Positions 1 through 12,300 of a stretch of DNA of 64,000 nucleotides are shown here, one piece after another. The notes beneath the pieces were generated by a model. It made no database searches and had not been told where the DNA came from. It saw nothing but the letters and a program-made list of their open reading frames with translations. The DNA comes from Amaranthus tricolor (lineage: Eukaryota > Streptophyta > Magnoliopsida > Caryophyllales > Amaranthaceae), in the NCBI RefSeq assembly GCF_026212465.1, contig NC_080057.1, forward strand, positions 23,013,647-23,077,646, in the 5' to 3' direction. The number at the start of each line of letters is the position of its first letter. The stretch's first letter is position 1. Position numbers and translations under genes: made by a program.

Positions 1-89
1 TCCTAGCAACATTATCAAACCAGGTTTTGTGTGCTAACTTTCCTGTCAAACTTGTGTTCAAATCTTAAAAACGTTTATGAAATATCTTA

Positions 90-350
90 GGAATATTCTA
101 TATGGTAGCAAGATATTTTTATGAAACGCTAGTGGTAACAAATCTTAACTACAAAATCTACTGTAGCTCTAAGGAAAGAAGACAAGGGCAAAGAAAGATA
201 TTTCACAACTTACAACCAATTAGACGTTTTTAGCCCATTAATGTAACTGGAGCTTTAAGTACAACATTATAATGCTATTCTGTGGAATTTTTTTAAAATT
301 TGCTACCACTAACGTTTCATAAAAGTAGGTTGTTACCATATAGAATATCC
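90..350. repeat. Foldback (inverted-repeat) element in ABCC intron
   Basis: An arm at about 90-147 is repeated in inverted orientation at about 297-350. Both arms read GATATTCTATATGGTA-like sequence, then TTTTATGAAACG, then TAGTGGTA. A central loop of about 150 bp separates them. No convincing target duplication was seen, so the class is open (a MITE-like element). It lies in the intron just before the first ABCC exon visible in the window. Confidence 0.65.
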
Positions 351-363
351 CTTTTCTTTTTAG

Positions 364-2298
364 ACACCAATTTCAATTCTATTTGCTTCAGAAAATGTTG
401 GTTTGTCACTGTCTTATGGACTGTCTCTCAACTCTGTGATGTTTTGGGCTATATACATGAGCTGCTTCGTCGAGAATAGAATGGTTTCAGTAGAGAGGAT
501 AAAACAATTCACTGAAATCCCTTCGGAAGCTGCCTGGACTGTTGAGGATCGCGTTCTTCCAACAACTTGGCCAGCTCAAGGCAATATTGAGCTTGAAAAC
601 TTGCAGGTTTTAACATAAATTGCAAATCAAACCTTTTTTCCCAAATCGAATCCCTCGGACAAAACGTAAATTTTGCTATTACAGGTTAGATATAGGCCTA
701 ATACTCCTCTAGTACTGAAGGGTATAACATTAAGCATTAAAGGAGGAGAGAAAGTCGGTGTGGTAGGGCGAACAGGAAGCGGAAAATCAACTCTGGTTCA
801 AGTGTTCTTTAGGCTCATTGAGCCCTCTGCAGGAAGAATTGTGATCGATCATATCGATATATCAACGATAGGGCTCCACGATCTTAGGTCTCGTTTTGGG
901 ATAATCCCTCAGGAGCCCGTTCTTTTCGAAGGGACTATAAGAAGCAACATCGACCCTACTAACCAATACTCAGAACAAGAGATTTGGAAGGTATGTTTAA
1001 CCATTAACGTAAGATTTTGGTTGAATTAATTTCTTAACATGGTATCAGAAATCCAGGTCATGATTTCAAATCTCGTCCTCCCTTCCTTCCAACGCTAAAT
1101 GTGTGGAGACGTGTTAAATACATAACATATATTGAGGCATCAGCTATCAGTTTAAGCTTTTAGTTGAATTGATTCCTTGACATATCGAACATATTTCATC
1201 TGACTTAAGCTAGTTTGCTTGTGTGTGATCCAGAGTCTGGAGCGATGCCAGCTTAAAGATGTGGTGGCTTCCAAACCCGAAAAACTCGATGCTCCTGGTA
1301 CAAAAATATCATTATGTTAAAAACCTTAAACCTTTTAAGTTGTGAACAACTTTGTTACTAACTGATCTCTTCCTTTTAAGTGGTGGATAACGGAGATAAT
1401 TGGAGTGTTGGGCAGAGACAACTTCTATGCTTAGGCCGAATCCTGCTGAAGAAAAGTCGAGTGTTGTTCATGGACGAAGCAACTGCTTCCGTAGACTCAC
1501 AAACTGATGTAGTGATACAAAACATCATTAGAGAAGACTTTGCTGCTTGCACAATTCTCAGCATTGCTCACAGGATACCTACTGTTATGGACTGTGATAG
1601 TGTACTTGTAATAGATGCAGGTATATACATCTATTCTTGGTAAGCCCGGCAAAAACTGACTCGATTTGAATCTAACCCGAAATAAGTGGGTTTGAGTTTA
1701 GACTTTTTACCCTACTAATTAAACGTGTCGACCCGACCTGATCTAAATAGGTTAGATTCAGGTTAAAATTTTAAACCTGAAACACACTTGTATGACTCAT
1801 TTAATTAAACGACTTAATTCCAAGTAAATAAGTAATTATAACCTAAACTTAATTCATTTAATATTTTATTAATTTGCATAAATACAAAATAAAAAACTAA
1901 AAAACAAAATTTAAAATTAAAGCCTAAAAAAATTAGATATAATCAATGATAAAAACTTTAAAATGAAAACAAAAAACTATAAACGGGTTAAGTGGGTCGA
2001 ACCTGATCTATTGCAGGTTGGGGTTGTAATTTTCGACCCAATTAATTAAACAAGTTAGGTTTGGATCAAAGGGTTTTTGATCTATTTATATATGACCTGA
2101 ATCCGAACCCGACCCAACCTGATCTGTTTGAATTCGTAATTCTCTAAAATTATGTTTTTTTCGTATTCATTTACTTAAATGAGTTATTTGTGAATAGGGA
2201 AAGCGAAGGAATTTGATTCCCCGTCACTGTTACTCGCGAGGCCATCGCTTTTCGGGGCATTAGTTCAAGAGTACGCCAATCGGTCCTCCGAATTCTGA
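364..2298 (+). CDS. ABC transporter C family (MRP type), C-terminal part, 5' end outside window
   Basis: Exons 364-606, 685-990, 1234-1297, 1381-1620 and 2198-2298 join in one frame and end at TGA. They encode the tail of transmembrane domain 2 ([14 protein letters not shown]) and the whole second nucleotide-binding domain: Walker [10 protein letters not shown] in exon 2, ABC signature WSVGQRQLL and Walker B VLFMDEA in exon 4, the SIAHR switch histidine, and the end [11 protein letters not shown]. From family knowledge, plant ABCC pumps move glutathione conjugates, folates or other organic anions, usually across the tonoplast. Wording such as [23 protein letters not shown] resembles the Arabidopsis ABCC4/ABCC14 group. 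Domains 1 and NBD1 lie upstream of the window. AATAAA occurs at 2360, a possible polyadenylation signal. No frame breaks are seen. Confidence 0.93.
1030..1200 (+). repeat. Dispersed repeat with initiator-tRNA-Met primer-binding-site-like sequence
   Basis: In ABCC intron 3 the sequence has ACATGGTATCAGA, followed about 100 bp later by TTTAAGCTTTTAGTTGAATT and TTCCTTGACATA. The same words occur in inverted orientation at 32155-32280. TGGTATCAGA matches the primer-binding site complementary to initiator tRNA-Met used by many plant LTR elements. This is probably a remnant of an LTR or TRIM element; its ends are not defined. Confidence 0.4.
1621..2197 (+). other. ABCC intron 4 with CCCGACC-rich hAT-like remnants
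   Basis: This intron is AT-rich, with short patches of GGGTCGACCCGACC-type sequence around 1670-1750 and 1985-2130. Such patches are common near the ends of plant hAT elements. No complete element or coding sequence is seen. Confidence 0.4.
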
Positions 2299-3018
2299 TA
2301 CTTCCTTATGTATTATGTGATCATCCTGTTGTATAGCTGTAAGATTGCAACATTGTCGCAATAAAGAAATGCTCTATAATTTACTGATAAGGTTTATTAC
2401 TATGATATATTGTGCAATGTTGTGCATCTTTTGGGGTGTTGAACTTTAACCTAAAAGTTGTTTTTGAATGTTTGTTAGGTATGTATGATGCTTATGTTAG
2501 GCTAATGCTAATTTTACAAATTAAGCTACTCCTTTATCCTTGTGATTTTATCGTTGTGATTTTGTTAGCATGAGGGATGGTTACGGGTTCGATTTACGTT
2601 TTTAATTAATAGAATGAGTTTCAACTAGTAAAATTCAGAATCAATTAATTTTTAATTATTAAAATCTCACAAATTCTCATTTAAGACAGTTTCATCATAA
2701 GACAATACTAAACTGGGCTAAACAGTATAATTTAATGAATTAAAACATTCACTTTGATACTTAAAATATCCATTTTAGTTATTTTAAAAGAACTACATTG
2801 CACTTGTTTCACATGAGACTTACTCATATAAAATTTGCTCAATCAGCTTTATTCAATAAAATTCATGTCAACTAATCATATGTTTATATTATATCACAAA
2901 TTCTTATATAAGACGTCTTCATTATGACACAATCTTAAATTAGACTATGTAGCTCAACTAAATCAATTGTAAAATCAATTTTTATAATTAAAATACTCAC
3001 TTTTAATTATTAAATGTT
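2299..3018. other. Intergenic, ABCC 3' flank
   Basis: This stretch probably contains the ABCC 3' UTR at its start. Beyond that it is AT-rich with no coding signal or defined repeat. Confidence 0.6.
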
Positions 3019-3328
3019 GGGAAATTATTAATGGTACCCCTGAGTTTTGGCACTTTATCAATGGTACTCCTGAGTTTTTTTTATCATCAATGGTACCCTC
3101 GTACTATTGAGCGTTTTACAACCATAACCTTTTTAATTTTTTCCGTCCAAAACCGTTAACTTTTTTTCTTTTTCTTTTAATTTTCAATTCAAAAATATAA
3201 AAGAAAGTTAACGATTTTAGACGGAAAAAGTTAAAAAGATTATAGTCGTAAAACGCTCAATAATACGGAGATACCATTAATAATAAAAAAAACTTAGAGT
3301 ACCTCAAAGGTACCATTAATAATTTGTT
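3019..3328. mobile_element. MULE-type foldback MITE with 9-bp TSD
   Basis: Long terminal inverted repeats cover nearly the whole 310 bp. The left end GGGAAATTATTAATGGTAC mirrors the right end GTACCATTAATAATTTG, and inner blocks such as GAGCGTTTTAC and CGTTAACTTT are mirrored too. A perfect 9-bp direct repeat, TTAAATGTT, flanks it at 3010-3018 and 3329-3337. A 9-bp duplication is the mark of Mutator-like elements. There is no coding sequence, so it is non-autonomous. Confidence 0.8.
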
Positions 3329-3590
3329 TTAAATGTTTAATCCACGCTTTAAATTCAAAGCTAACATTTTTCTTATTTTAAACACAGAATTTTTGTATGA
3401 GAAGCTACACACCCATCTTACATGAGTTATATTATATAGCGCACTGTTGTAAATTACATAATTATTGCTAAACTTCTTTATTTTAAAGTCGTAAAAACAT
3501 TTGCCAGAAAACCCTCTCTAAAACCCTCATCTCCTTGTTGACGTTGAGGAAAACCTAGCCCTAAAAACTCAGAAGTCAGAAGTTGCAGAA

Positions 3591-6155
3591 ATGGGGAGAT
3601 CAAGGAGGAAGTACAAGAACTCAAGGGCTAAGGTTAAAGTAGGACTTCCCAAGAAGAATCCCAAAATCGTTAAACCCGCTTTCAATCTTCCTCCTAAACT
3701 TCTTGCTCTTCTCGATCCTCTAGGCACCACATGGGACGAAACGGGCACCGTTATCCGAAATTACAAGCAATTTGGGGTTGTTTCTAATCCTAATTTACTC
3801 GGTGTTCGATCTCGTACTTCGCATATTATCGAGAGTGATTCTCTTCAAGTACCACCGCCTCGTCCTCAAGATCCCGCTGATGCCAAACTTGATGAATTTG
3901 AGCCTATTGATTCCGGCAGCGACCTTGAAGAAGACGGTTAGTTTTTTTTACCGGGATTACTGCTTTGGAATTGTTGTTGGATTACTTTTTTTGGGTAGTT
4001 GATAATTTATAGCTTGATTATTGTGATTCTGATTTTTGGGTAGGTTAATTTTGTAGTAGAACTAGGTACTTGTGGTTAAGAAATTTGTCCATAATGTGAA
4101 GTTTAGATTGATGACTTGGTCCAAATTAATGTTGCCTTCATGATTCTGAAGTCGTTTTTCGTATAATTTGGTGGTTGATTACTGAGTAGGGGATGAATGC
4201 GATTAGATTTTCTGGACTTTTAATATTTGTTTATTCTTATTGAGCTCTAATTTTCAAATTGACAACAAAAATGGTTGGTTTTAGCAACATATTTGCTTTG
4301 TGGTTCAGAGTTTTGTGAGATTGAAATTCATGGATACAGAGTTGTGTGTATTCTTGATTGTTGATTCAATTGTAAACATTTATAAGCATCAAACTAATAG
4401 GAAATGCTTAATAAAGCCCCCCTTGCTAGTAGGTATTCTTTGCCTTACCCCCAAATCAAAATAATAAAGGGTTATGCATAGTGGAATTAGTGTTAATGTT
4501 TTTTGGTATTATGGAATGTTTCTGGTAATTATGTTGGAAGTTTTGTCGGATTATTCAAATTGAGCTTCCATTTCAACTGAATGGAGGACAAAAGTAGTAT
4601 GTTTGATGACAATGAGATTATTTGTTATCAAGCATTCTGTATTTAGGCGTAGTTCCTCATTTTGGAAGGCCTAATAATAGGCTAGAAAAGCAAGCAGACA
4701 AGAAATAATTTTTAAGCTGATGTTTCATTGTAACTAGTTGTTATGGCTTTGCGTCAATAGATGTTTAAAGTCTTTTTTGCTTGGGATTTTGGTGATTTTA
4801 TGTTAGAGATGGTGATTGTGTATTTGGGTTGTCTATAAGAGTGATTTGAGAGATTGTTGAGGATTTTGTTTAAGTCTCTGGATGCATTGATGACGCCTAC
4901 AGTCATACACAGAAAGAAAGTTTGTTTTTGGTGTAGTAGTAAGTATAATTAGTTTCAACTTTGAATTGATTGGAAATTCAAATTTAGGTTTGCTGAATCT
5001 ATTAACGACTTGAATCTTGATTTTCTATTTAGTTGCCAGTTAGCACAGAGAGCAAGCAGCAGATCAATTTGAATTTAGAGCTTGTCGATGTTAGTTATGA
5101 GTTATTTATTTACTCTACCACTGATAGTCATGATGAATCGATGTGCCCCTATTTTCTTTTTTTTGGTTTGGACTTAAAGAAACTATTTAGAATATCCGAA
5201 TATTTGACTGAAACTACATATCTTTAACTATTCTAATTGTGGGCTGTTATTAGGGTTTGAGGTCTATATGGAAAGGCAATATTGGGTTGTTGTCAGCTTG
5301 TCTATTGGGCAATCTTATTTTGAACAATGGTTGTGGATCATACTCTTTTAAGCATTTAGAAATATTTTGGTGTTGGTGTTTAATTCTGAGTTGATTAGTT
5401 GGCTTCTTCTAGAGGTGTTAGATTTCACTAGTTTCATAATTTCTTAAAGCCTTTGGAAGCTTGATTATGACGACTACATTTTATCCTTTAATATGAATTA
5501 TATTTATCAAATGCTTTTCTTTTCTAGGTTTTTCTGTAATATATATGTTACAAAGGTGGTATAGTAATTTTATGTTCTCATGTACTAGAAAACCTCCTCC
5601 TTGCCGAAGTTTTTTTTTTTATGTCTGGATGCTAAAATTAGGATTAAACAAAACCAAGTTCATTGTGTTGCCCTAGATGATTGAGATGGCCGACATATTT
5701 GATATTCCTCTTAAGAATTTCCAGAAAATGATAGTCTAGATCTTAAGAATGGCCAACGTATGTACTTGAAAATTATTTGGCATTATAAAAAAGTGCACGC
5801 TATGTTTTGTCTAGATCTTAAAACAGCACTTGGAAAGAAAAGAAGGGACGGTAAAAGTGCACCATTACAGCCATTGACGACAATGCAGCGTGTACATCTT
5901 CGTCCTTTAATTGAGAAGTATGGAGATAATTATGAGGTACACTCGTGGTAGTTTAGTTTTTATTATGCATCCTTTCAGCTCAAGCTCTATACTTCTCCGT
6001 CCTCACAAACTTGCTTTCTGCAACAGCGCATGTTTAGGGACACAAAACTGAATTCGATGCAACATTCTATTGCCGCACTGAAGAATTTGTGCCAAAGATA
6101 CCATCAGTACAAGGACAAAAACCCTTTGATTCTAGGCAAGTGTAGGATCGCTTGA
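3591..6155 (+). CDS. NOP16: Ribosome biogenesis protein Nop16
   Basis: Exons 3591-3936, 5815-5936 and 6027-6155 join at GT-AG sites into a 198-aa protein. It begins MGRSRRKYKNSRAKVKVGLPKKNP and contains FGVVSNPNLLGVRSRTSHI, an acidic stretch DSGSDLEED, KKRRDGKSAPLQPLTTMQR and DTKLNSMQHSIAALKNLC. Nop16 is a nucleolar protein needed for 60S subunit assembly, and the basic N-terminus and conserved C-terminal helical block fit that family in order and length. The first ATG heads the conserved N-terminal motif, so the start is secure. The upstream 3507-3575 stretch has AAACCCTC twice and CCTAAAAA once, near matches to the telo-box seen upstream of many plant ribosome-biogenesis genes. Intron 1 is 1.88 kb without obvious content. 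Confidence 0.92.
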
Positions 6156-6471
6156 AATCTCGAGCAGGAAGCACGGAGTTTCAATGTATTTGAATTGTCT
6201 AATGAGTTGTATTAGAAAATCAATTGTACTCCACAATTTTTTTGCTTGCTATGATAATTTTTATGGCGCGGGGAAGAAACTGTTGAAAATACTAATTGCT
6301 AGGTTTGATATTGGTATACTGCTACTGCATTTCATTTATGATTCTTGCCATATTCAGTTGATATCTTCATTCTCCATGCATCATGTATTGCATCATATTT
6401 CCAAATGAACAAGATCATCTATTCATGGTGTAATGCATGTTTCATGCCTTATGTTGAAATTTAGCTGCAAA

Positions 6472-6617
6472 TAAATGTGTCCATTCGGGTCATCAAGTTG
6501 ATTTCAGGTCGGTTTAGAATTGAGTCTCGTGTCCACATTGATTTTTAAATTTATTTTTATGTCTGTTCGGTTGGTCGAATAAATACGGGTCATTGAGTCT
6601 ATTTTGAACACTTCTAG
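6472..6617. mobile_element. Short hAT-like MITE, family copy 1
   Basis: About 146 bp that aligns along its full length, in reverse orientation, with 55788-55941. Shared words include TTGAGTCTCGTGTCCACATT and a terminal TTTTGAACACTTCTAG. The GGTGTTC/GAACACC ends are typical of plant hAT elements. Ends are diverged and no clear 8-bp duplication is visible. Confidence 0.6.
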
Positions 6618-7522
6618 CTATAAAGCTTAGAAAGTTAAAAATATTTGCTACTCGTCTTTAATTGTAGACATTATTTTTAATTGATTTGATGAATAATAAC
6701 ATTACAAAATTTTGGTTTCATTGCAAATGAATATTTTCAATAAAAATTGCATCATAATTTTACAAACAAATCAAGTAAATGTAAGGGAATTTCTATTTAA
6801 AATTTGCAAAGTAGTCATGATTTCTTAGGATTGTATTTGAACTTTTATTAGTACAATAAAAAGTTTATATGATGGAATTTTTATTACGAATTTTTTGAAA
6901 GAGTATTAAAAAATCTAATACAAAATATTCTTTTTGTGTTTATTATAAAAATAGAAAAACATTTATTTTTTACATGTGTACGAAATGAACATGACTGTGT
7001 TAGTGTGTTATAATTTCATACAAATTAATATATGTAATATTTTAATCAAAGAATCTCAAAATTTTCCGCTATAACCTAAGTTGACCCGATCTAGATTTTC
7101 ATGAAGACTCGAGACACAACACGCAAGAACAAAGTTGGTGACTTAAAAGATATGGATTGGACAATGGACACGAGGGAGGTGATTTCGAGGATTCACTCAC
7201 GTAATCACAATTTGACCATTCATCAGTCTCACAATGTTAGTTAAGCATTTAGTCTAAATGTTTTTATTTGTTGGTAACATTTAGATTTTTTCTTTTACTG
7301 GAATTTTTTTTCTAGTTGGTTGATAAAATGAATAAAACAATTTCATTAATCTATTAATTTAATAGAGGATTGCAAGAATATAAATTCTCAAATGATTAAG
7401 CTGATCCAATATATATTTTCAGACTTAAATTCACCACTTTTTACTTTAAAGTTATTAATTAAAATCTTAAAGTGATCCATTTTAATTTTAAAATGATCAC
7501 TTTTATAGTTTTAAAAAATAAT
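6618..7522. other. Intergenic
   Basis: AT-rich sequence with no coding signal. A weak GACCCGATCTAG patch near 7082 resembles hAT subterminal sequence. Nothing else is recognised. Confidence 0.5.
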
Positions 7523-7794
7523 TGTAATACTCCAGATTTAGCTTGAAATATGATTGATAGACTACTCATATCAATAAGGTGCATCTTTTTCTCATGGGAG
7601 CCCATTTTGCTAAGAACTCCACAGTTAAGCGTGCTTGGTAGGGAGCAATCTTAGGATAGGTGACCTTTTGGGAAGTTTTTCCGAGCGTGCACGAGTGAGG
7701 CCAAAGTGCACTGAAAAGACTTGTGTTGGTTTGTGGGGTTAGTTTACTGTCTTCATGAGTAGTCACCGAAGGTCCGTTGGGCCGGGGTGTTATA
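7523..7794 (+). mobile_element. Cassandra-type TRIM solo LTR carrying 5S-rRNA-like sequence
   Basis: A 272-bp unit starts TGTAATACTCC and ends GGGGTGTTATA. The perfect 5-bp duplication ATAAT sits on both sides (7518-7522 and 7795-7799). Inside, 7610-7680 reads like plant 5S rRNA: AGAACTCCACAGTTAAGCG, TGCTTGG, then GGATAGGTGACC and TGGGAAG. Cassandra TRIM elements are known for carrying a 5S-derived RNA polymerase III promoter in the LTR. No second LTR or internal region is nearby, so this is a solo LTR left by recombination. Confidence 0.9.
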
Positions 7795-8019
7795 ATAATC
7801 GCTAACAATTTATTGTGATTAATTAGAAAAATAGTCTAATTGTATGAATATATCTCATATTAAAACGATCTCAATGTTAAAAATCTTTTAATTAGTGCTT
7901 ACCCCAATAACGAAACTAAAAATTAATAAATTCGAAAACAAAGTCAATCTCTAATATTAACTCCACTCTAAGATACTGCAACTGATTGTAAAATATTGTG
8001 TGAGACTATCAGTTACAAG

Positions 8020-9043
8020 TAGAGCTGTTCAACGGGTCGGGGCGAGGCGGGTTGGTTCAAAATTTAAATGGGTCGGAGAGGGTTGGGTCGATCATAATTT
8101 AAATGGGTCGGGGCGGGCCATGTAAAATGTTAAACGAGCCGGGACAGGTCAAAGTCCGTTTAAATCCGACCCACTTTGACTCATTTTTTAACAGCATCTC
8201 TCATGTCCAATTGTTGCTTACATGCGACGCCCAGTCCACTTATGAATTTGGTTCTAGACTTCAAAACTGTTTAATATGACTAATTTATAACATAAAAAGC
8301 CTTCTTAAAGATATAAAAGCCCTATTCTAAGTATTAGAACTTTTATTTCAAAACGTATATACATGTTTTATAGATGTTCAAGTATAATTACTCCAAATAC
8401 CCAAAGTATTTGATTTTTGTTGTAAATAGTTTCTCATGTAAAGGTTTGAGTTCTAATTTTTTTTTTCAATCAAACAGATTACTTTGTGTATAAAGAAGAA
8501 GATATTAACAAACCTTTATAAATGTTTAGTATGACTACTTTAGTACTTAAAAAGTCTTTTCAAAGGCATAAAAAAACCCTATTTCAACTATTAAAATTCC
8601 AATTCCAAAACGTATGTACATATCTTTATAGATGTTTAGCATGATTACTTAAGAACTTTGAAGCCTTTCTTAAATGATAAAAGTTATATTCCAAGTATTA
8701 AAATCTCAAATTCAAACCTAAAGAAAAGAGCAAAGAAACTGCAAAAAAAAAATAAAAAAATGATGAGAATTATAAAATCAAAATAGAAAATAACTAGAAA
8801 TGGGAACTTACTTCACAATGCATACAATTATATGATATATGGTGGTTGTGTAACATTAACATCATATAAAAATATTTTTAAAAAGTGGTAAAAAAAATTT
8901 CCCACCATTTCCTATAATTATCTGACATAACCCGATCCGACCCATTACATTAACGCCCGTTATTGATCATACCCGCTAATAACCCGTTAAAATATAATTT
9001 GACCGTTAACCTGTTGGATCGACCCGACCTATTGAACACCTCT
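8020..9043. mobile_element. Non-autonomous hAT-like element, ~1.0 kb
   Basis: The left end TAGAGCTGTTCAACGGGTCG mirrors the right end CGACCTATTGAACACCTCTA. Subterminal regions on both sides are rich in GGGTCGG/CCGACCC. An imperfect 8-bp duplication, GTTACAAG versus ATTACAAT (6 of 8), is visible if the terminal A is counted outside. The interior is AT-rich with three related TATAGATGTT(C/T)A blocks and no transposase. Confidence 0.65.
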
Positions 9044-9388
9044 ATTACAATTATAATGACAAAAGTTTTAATAATTTATAAAAAAATCCCATATTACTTT
9101 ATTAATAATTATGTCACTCACAAGATGAGATCATCTAATCACTAGATTAGATGAGATGAGATCAGATGAGATGAACAAGAAAATAATGCATAAATACCAT
9201 TCAGCTTTAATAATTGAAACACTAGCAGAGAGGCAATTGTAAACTGCAAATTCGTAAAGAAATCTGAATCAGATGTATAAAGCTAACCCAAATCGCTACG
9301 AATAAAGCATAATCCACCTTCCTTCTTCTGTCTCTCTCATTTCCCGCCTTTATATAGAATCGAAGAGTTTAGGCTCTTATCTACAACA

Positions 9389-12300
9389 ATGGCGAATTCA
9401 GAAAAACCGGTTATGTTGGCTGGAATTGATGAAAGTGATCAGAGTTTTTATGCTTTAGAATGGGCTATTGATCACTTTCTTACTCCTTTTGCTCCTAATA
9501 TCCCTTTTGATGTTGTTCTTGTTCATGCTAAACCTACTCCTACAACCGCCATTGGATTTGCTGGTCCCGGTATTGTTATTATCTTATCTATTCAATTTGA
9601 TTTCGTTATGTTATACGCTCAATTTTTTTCTTGATTTGCAGTTTTGATTCGATATTTTGATTATTTGATTTAGTTTTGATATTATTGATTGACTTCGTTG
9701 ATCAGTTAATATTATTGATTGACTTCGGTATTGTTAATATTATTGATTTAGTTAATATTATAATAGTATTTGATTTAGTTGGAGGAATTTTGCGGATGTC
9801 TTTGAAGGTTTGAATCATGGTGGTTCCGGGTGCAAGGTGCTTAACTGCACATGAGCACTTAAAGTAAGGGACACAAAATATTGGTTTAGATTAGTTTGGT
9901 TCTTTTTGCTTTACTTTAATTACTCGTTTTTGGGTCCCAGAATTCCAAAAACATGTAAAATAAATAGGGCCACGGAAATTATTGTGTATTTTTTCTCTCC
10001 TCGGGTTTGAATGCTTGAACTTACATTATTTAATGGCAACTTGTAGCAGAGAATTATTTTGAAATTTGGAAGGATGTTAAATTGTCTTTTTGTTGCCTTG
10101 ATATTGTTTTCTTGGAGTTTTGAGTCTAAGATAAGTGCCCCAATGAAAGAAGTGTGACTTGAGTATTATATTAATTAGTCATGGGTTAAATGATAATTAA
10201 AGTGTAGAAGAATCTTTGGCTTAAAAGTTAGAAGTAACTTAGGTGATTACTAGACCTTAAGTATTTAATAAATTGGTTGTATGGGAATCAATAGTACATG
10301 GTACTATTGATAGTGTATCTTTGACATGTGAAGGCTAGGAGAGCAAATATTCAGTTCTATATGCAATGTGTAAGAGCATGGGAGACCGTGGGTATCATGG
10401 AAAAGGAAAGGCAAGCAAGGGAAGAAATCAGAACAGACCTGCTGCCTGTGCTGACCTCCTTATAGCTGCTGTCCACTTGATATTGTTGTCCCATTTGTCT
10501 CTCCTTTGCCTATATATGTGTATATGTTGTATGTATTGATGCAGAGCCAAGCTACAAGCTTGAGCCTCCCATTCTTATCCTTACCGTACTCTTTAATTTT
10601 CTACGTAATGAGCTCTCAAGCTCCTAAATCCTTTACACACATAATGATACACTAGCCTAGGATGGTGGATGTAGCCTCATTAATGGTAAACCACCTTAAA
10701 TCTTGGTGTTATGTTTACATTACTTTTATTGCTTAAATCACCTTAATACTTGCATATAACCATGGTTTATTAGTGCACCTTCAAGCCATGGTCATTAACC
10801 TTTCGTGATACCTTTAGGCCCAAGCATCCACATTCGTTAGCTTTCTCTAACACCTAATAATGAGTTTATTATATGGCCCCTTTCGTCCGTTCTCTGAGTT
10901 TGCTCAATTCTGTGTGCTTGGTAGCAATGTTGGTGGGACAAAGGAGTATTTGTGTGTCCATGATGATTTTTTGTGGCGATAATATTTTTAGTATAGGAAA
11001 AAATACCTACTTATATATAATTTTAGGCTCATGTCACTCGCTCTTGCTGGAATGGTCCATGTCTGTTAAGTCAATGTGAACTGAGAATAAAATAGAAACT
11101 GCTATATGCCGATATTGAGTCACTGAGATGAATTTTCTCTATCTCTCATTGGAGCTAAATGGCCGATGTTTAGGCTATCTAAGTGGTGAACATCTCGTGT
11201 TTTTGGGTTTGAATCCAAACTCCTTGCTTTATGCCATTGGAGGTTTGCATTGCTATTAGATGAATAGGCGGAGACCAGAAGCGAAATCTTAAGGCGAAGA
11301 GAAGCTCATTAAAATCTTCATGTTCAACTAATCTTGTATTTACTAACGTTGAGTTGAGATTTTGAGTAATCTTACTGATAAGTACAGCTTCTGTCCTAAA
11401 ATGTATTTTTTAGGTGCATTTGTTTGCGCATAGAGATGATTAATAAATGTTATAAGTAGAATAAACCATTGAGAGTGGTGGATAGTGAGATAGAAAAAGG
11501 AAAGGTATAATGTGGAGATATATTTTGTTACTTCAATGCTATTAACATATTACTACTGGATAAAAGTATGCAACCTTATCCTCATGATAACAAGGAGGTT
11601 GTTTTCAATGCTATTAGACGAATAGTCTATCTCATATATTAGGGAGTGAATGTGAGACAAGATTGATTGATGAAAAATAACTATTATGCAAGTTTTGCAA
11701 ATTAAAGGAAGTATTATGGACTTATGGTACCGGGGGCCTTGTAACATATTTTATAGTTGGTTATGATTTCTGCTTGATAGAACTTTTAACCCTATCAACC
11801 TGTCTAGGTTCAAAGAAACAGAGGGAAAGGAAATAAAGGTAAGTGAAATTGAGGGGATTACCCCTTCATTTATATATAAGTGAGGAGGGAAGGGAATTAG
11901 ATGGAGGGCAATGAAGAGATGAAATCTTTCGTAAATGGTGAGAACAATTTTTTAATAAGGAAAGCTCATCATTCTTCACTCCAATTTTTTTTATTCCCCT
12001 CCCGTTCTCTTCCCTGTGCGCCCTTTCCTTTTCTTCCTCTCTGTTCATCCAAAAACACCATAAGTAAATTCATATCATGTACTGTCTTGTATGAACTTAT
12101 CTCCACCATTGAAATTAATAGGTGTTTTATTTATTTATATGCCTTACGTTTTCATGATAAGTGAGCTAAACTTGGATGGGAAGTGATGAAGAAAAGCAAG
12201 AGGTTATCAAGAAAAAAGTTTCAAATATAAAATGCAGATATATATAGTAAACGGCATTGTATGTTGCTTGAACCAGAACACATAAGGAGTTAGCTAGATG

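Noticed and set aside
7600..7690. A genuine 5S rRNA gene
   Set aside because: Similarity is partial, the 3' part is altered, and it is embedded in an LTR with TGT...ATA ends and a target duplication, so it is a Cassandra element.
9346..9360. TATATA near the USP copy 1 start as a TATA box
   Set aside because: It lies only ~35 bp before the ATG, which would leave almost no 5' UTR.
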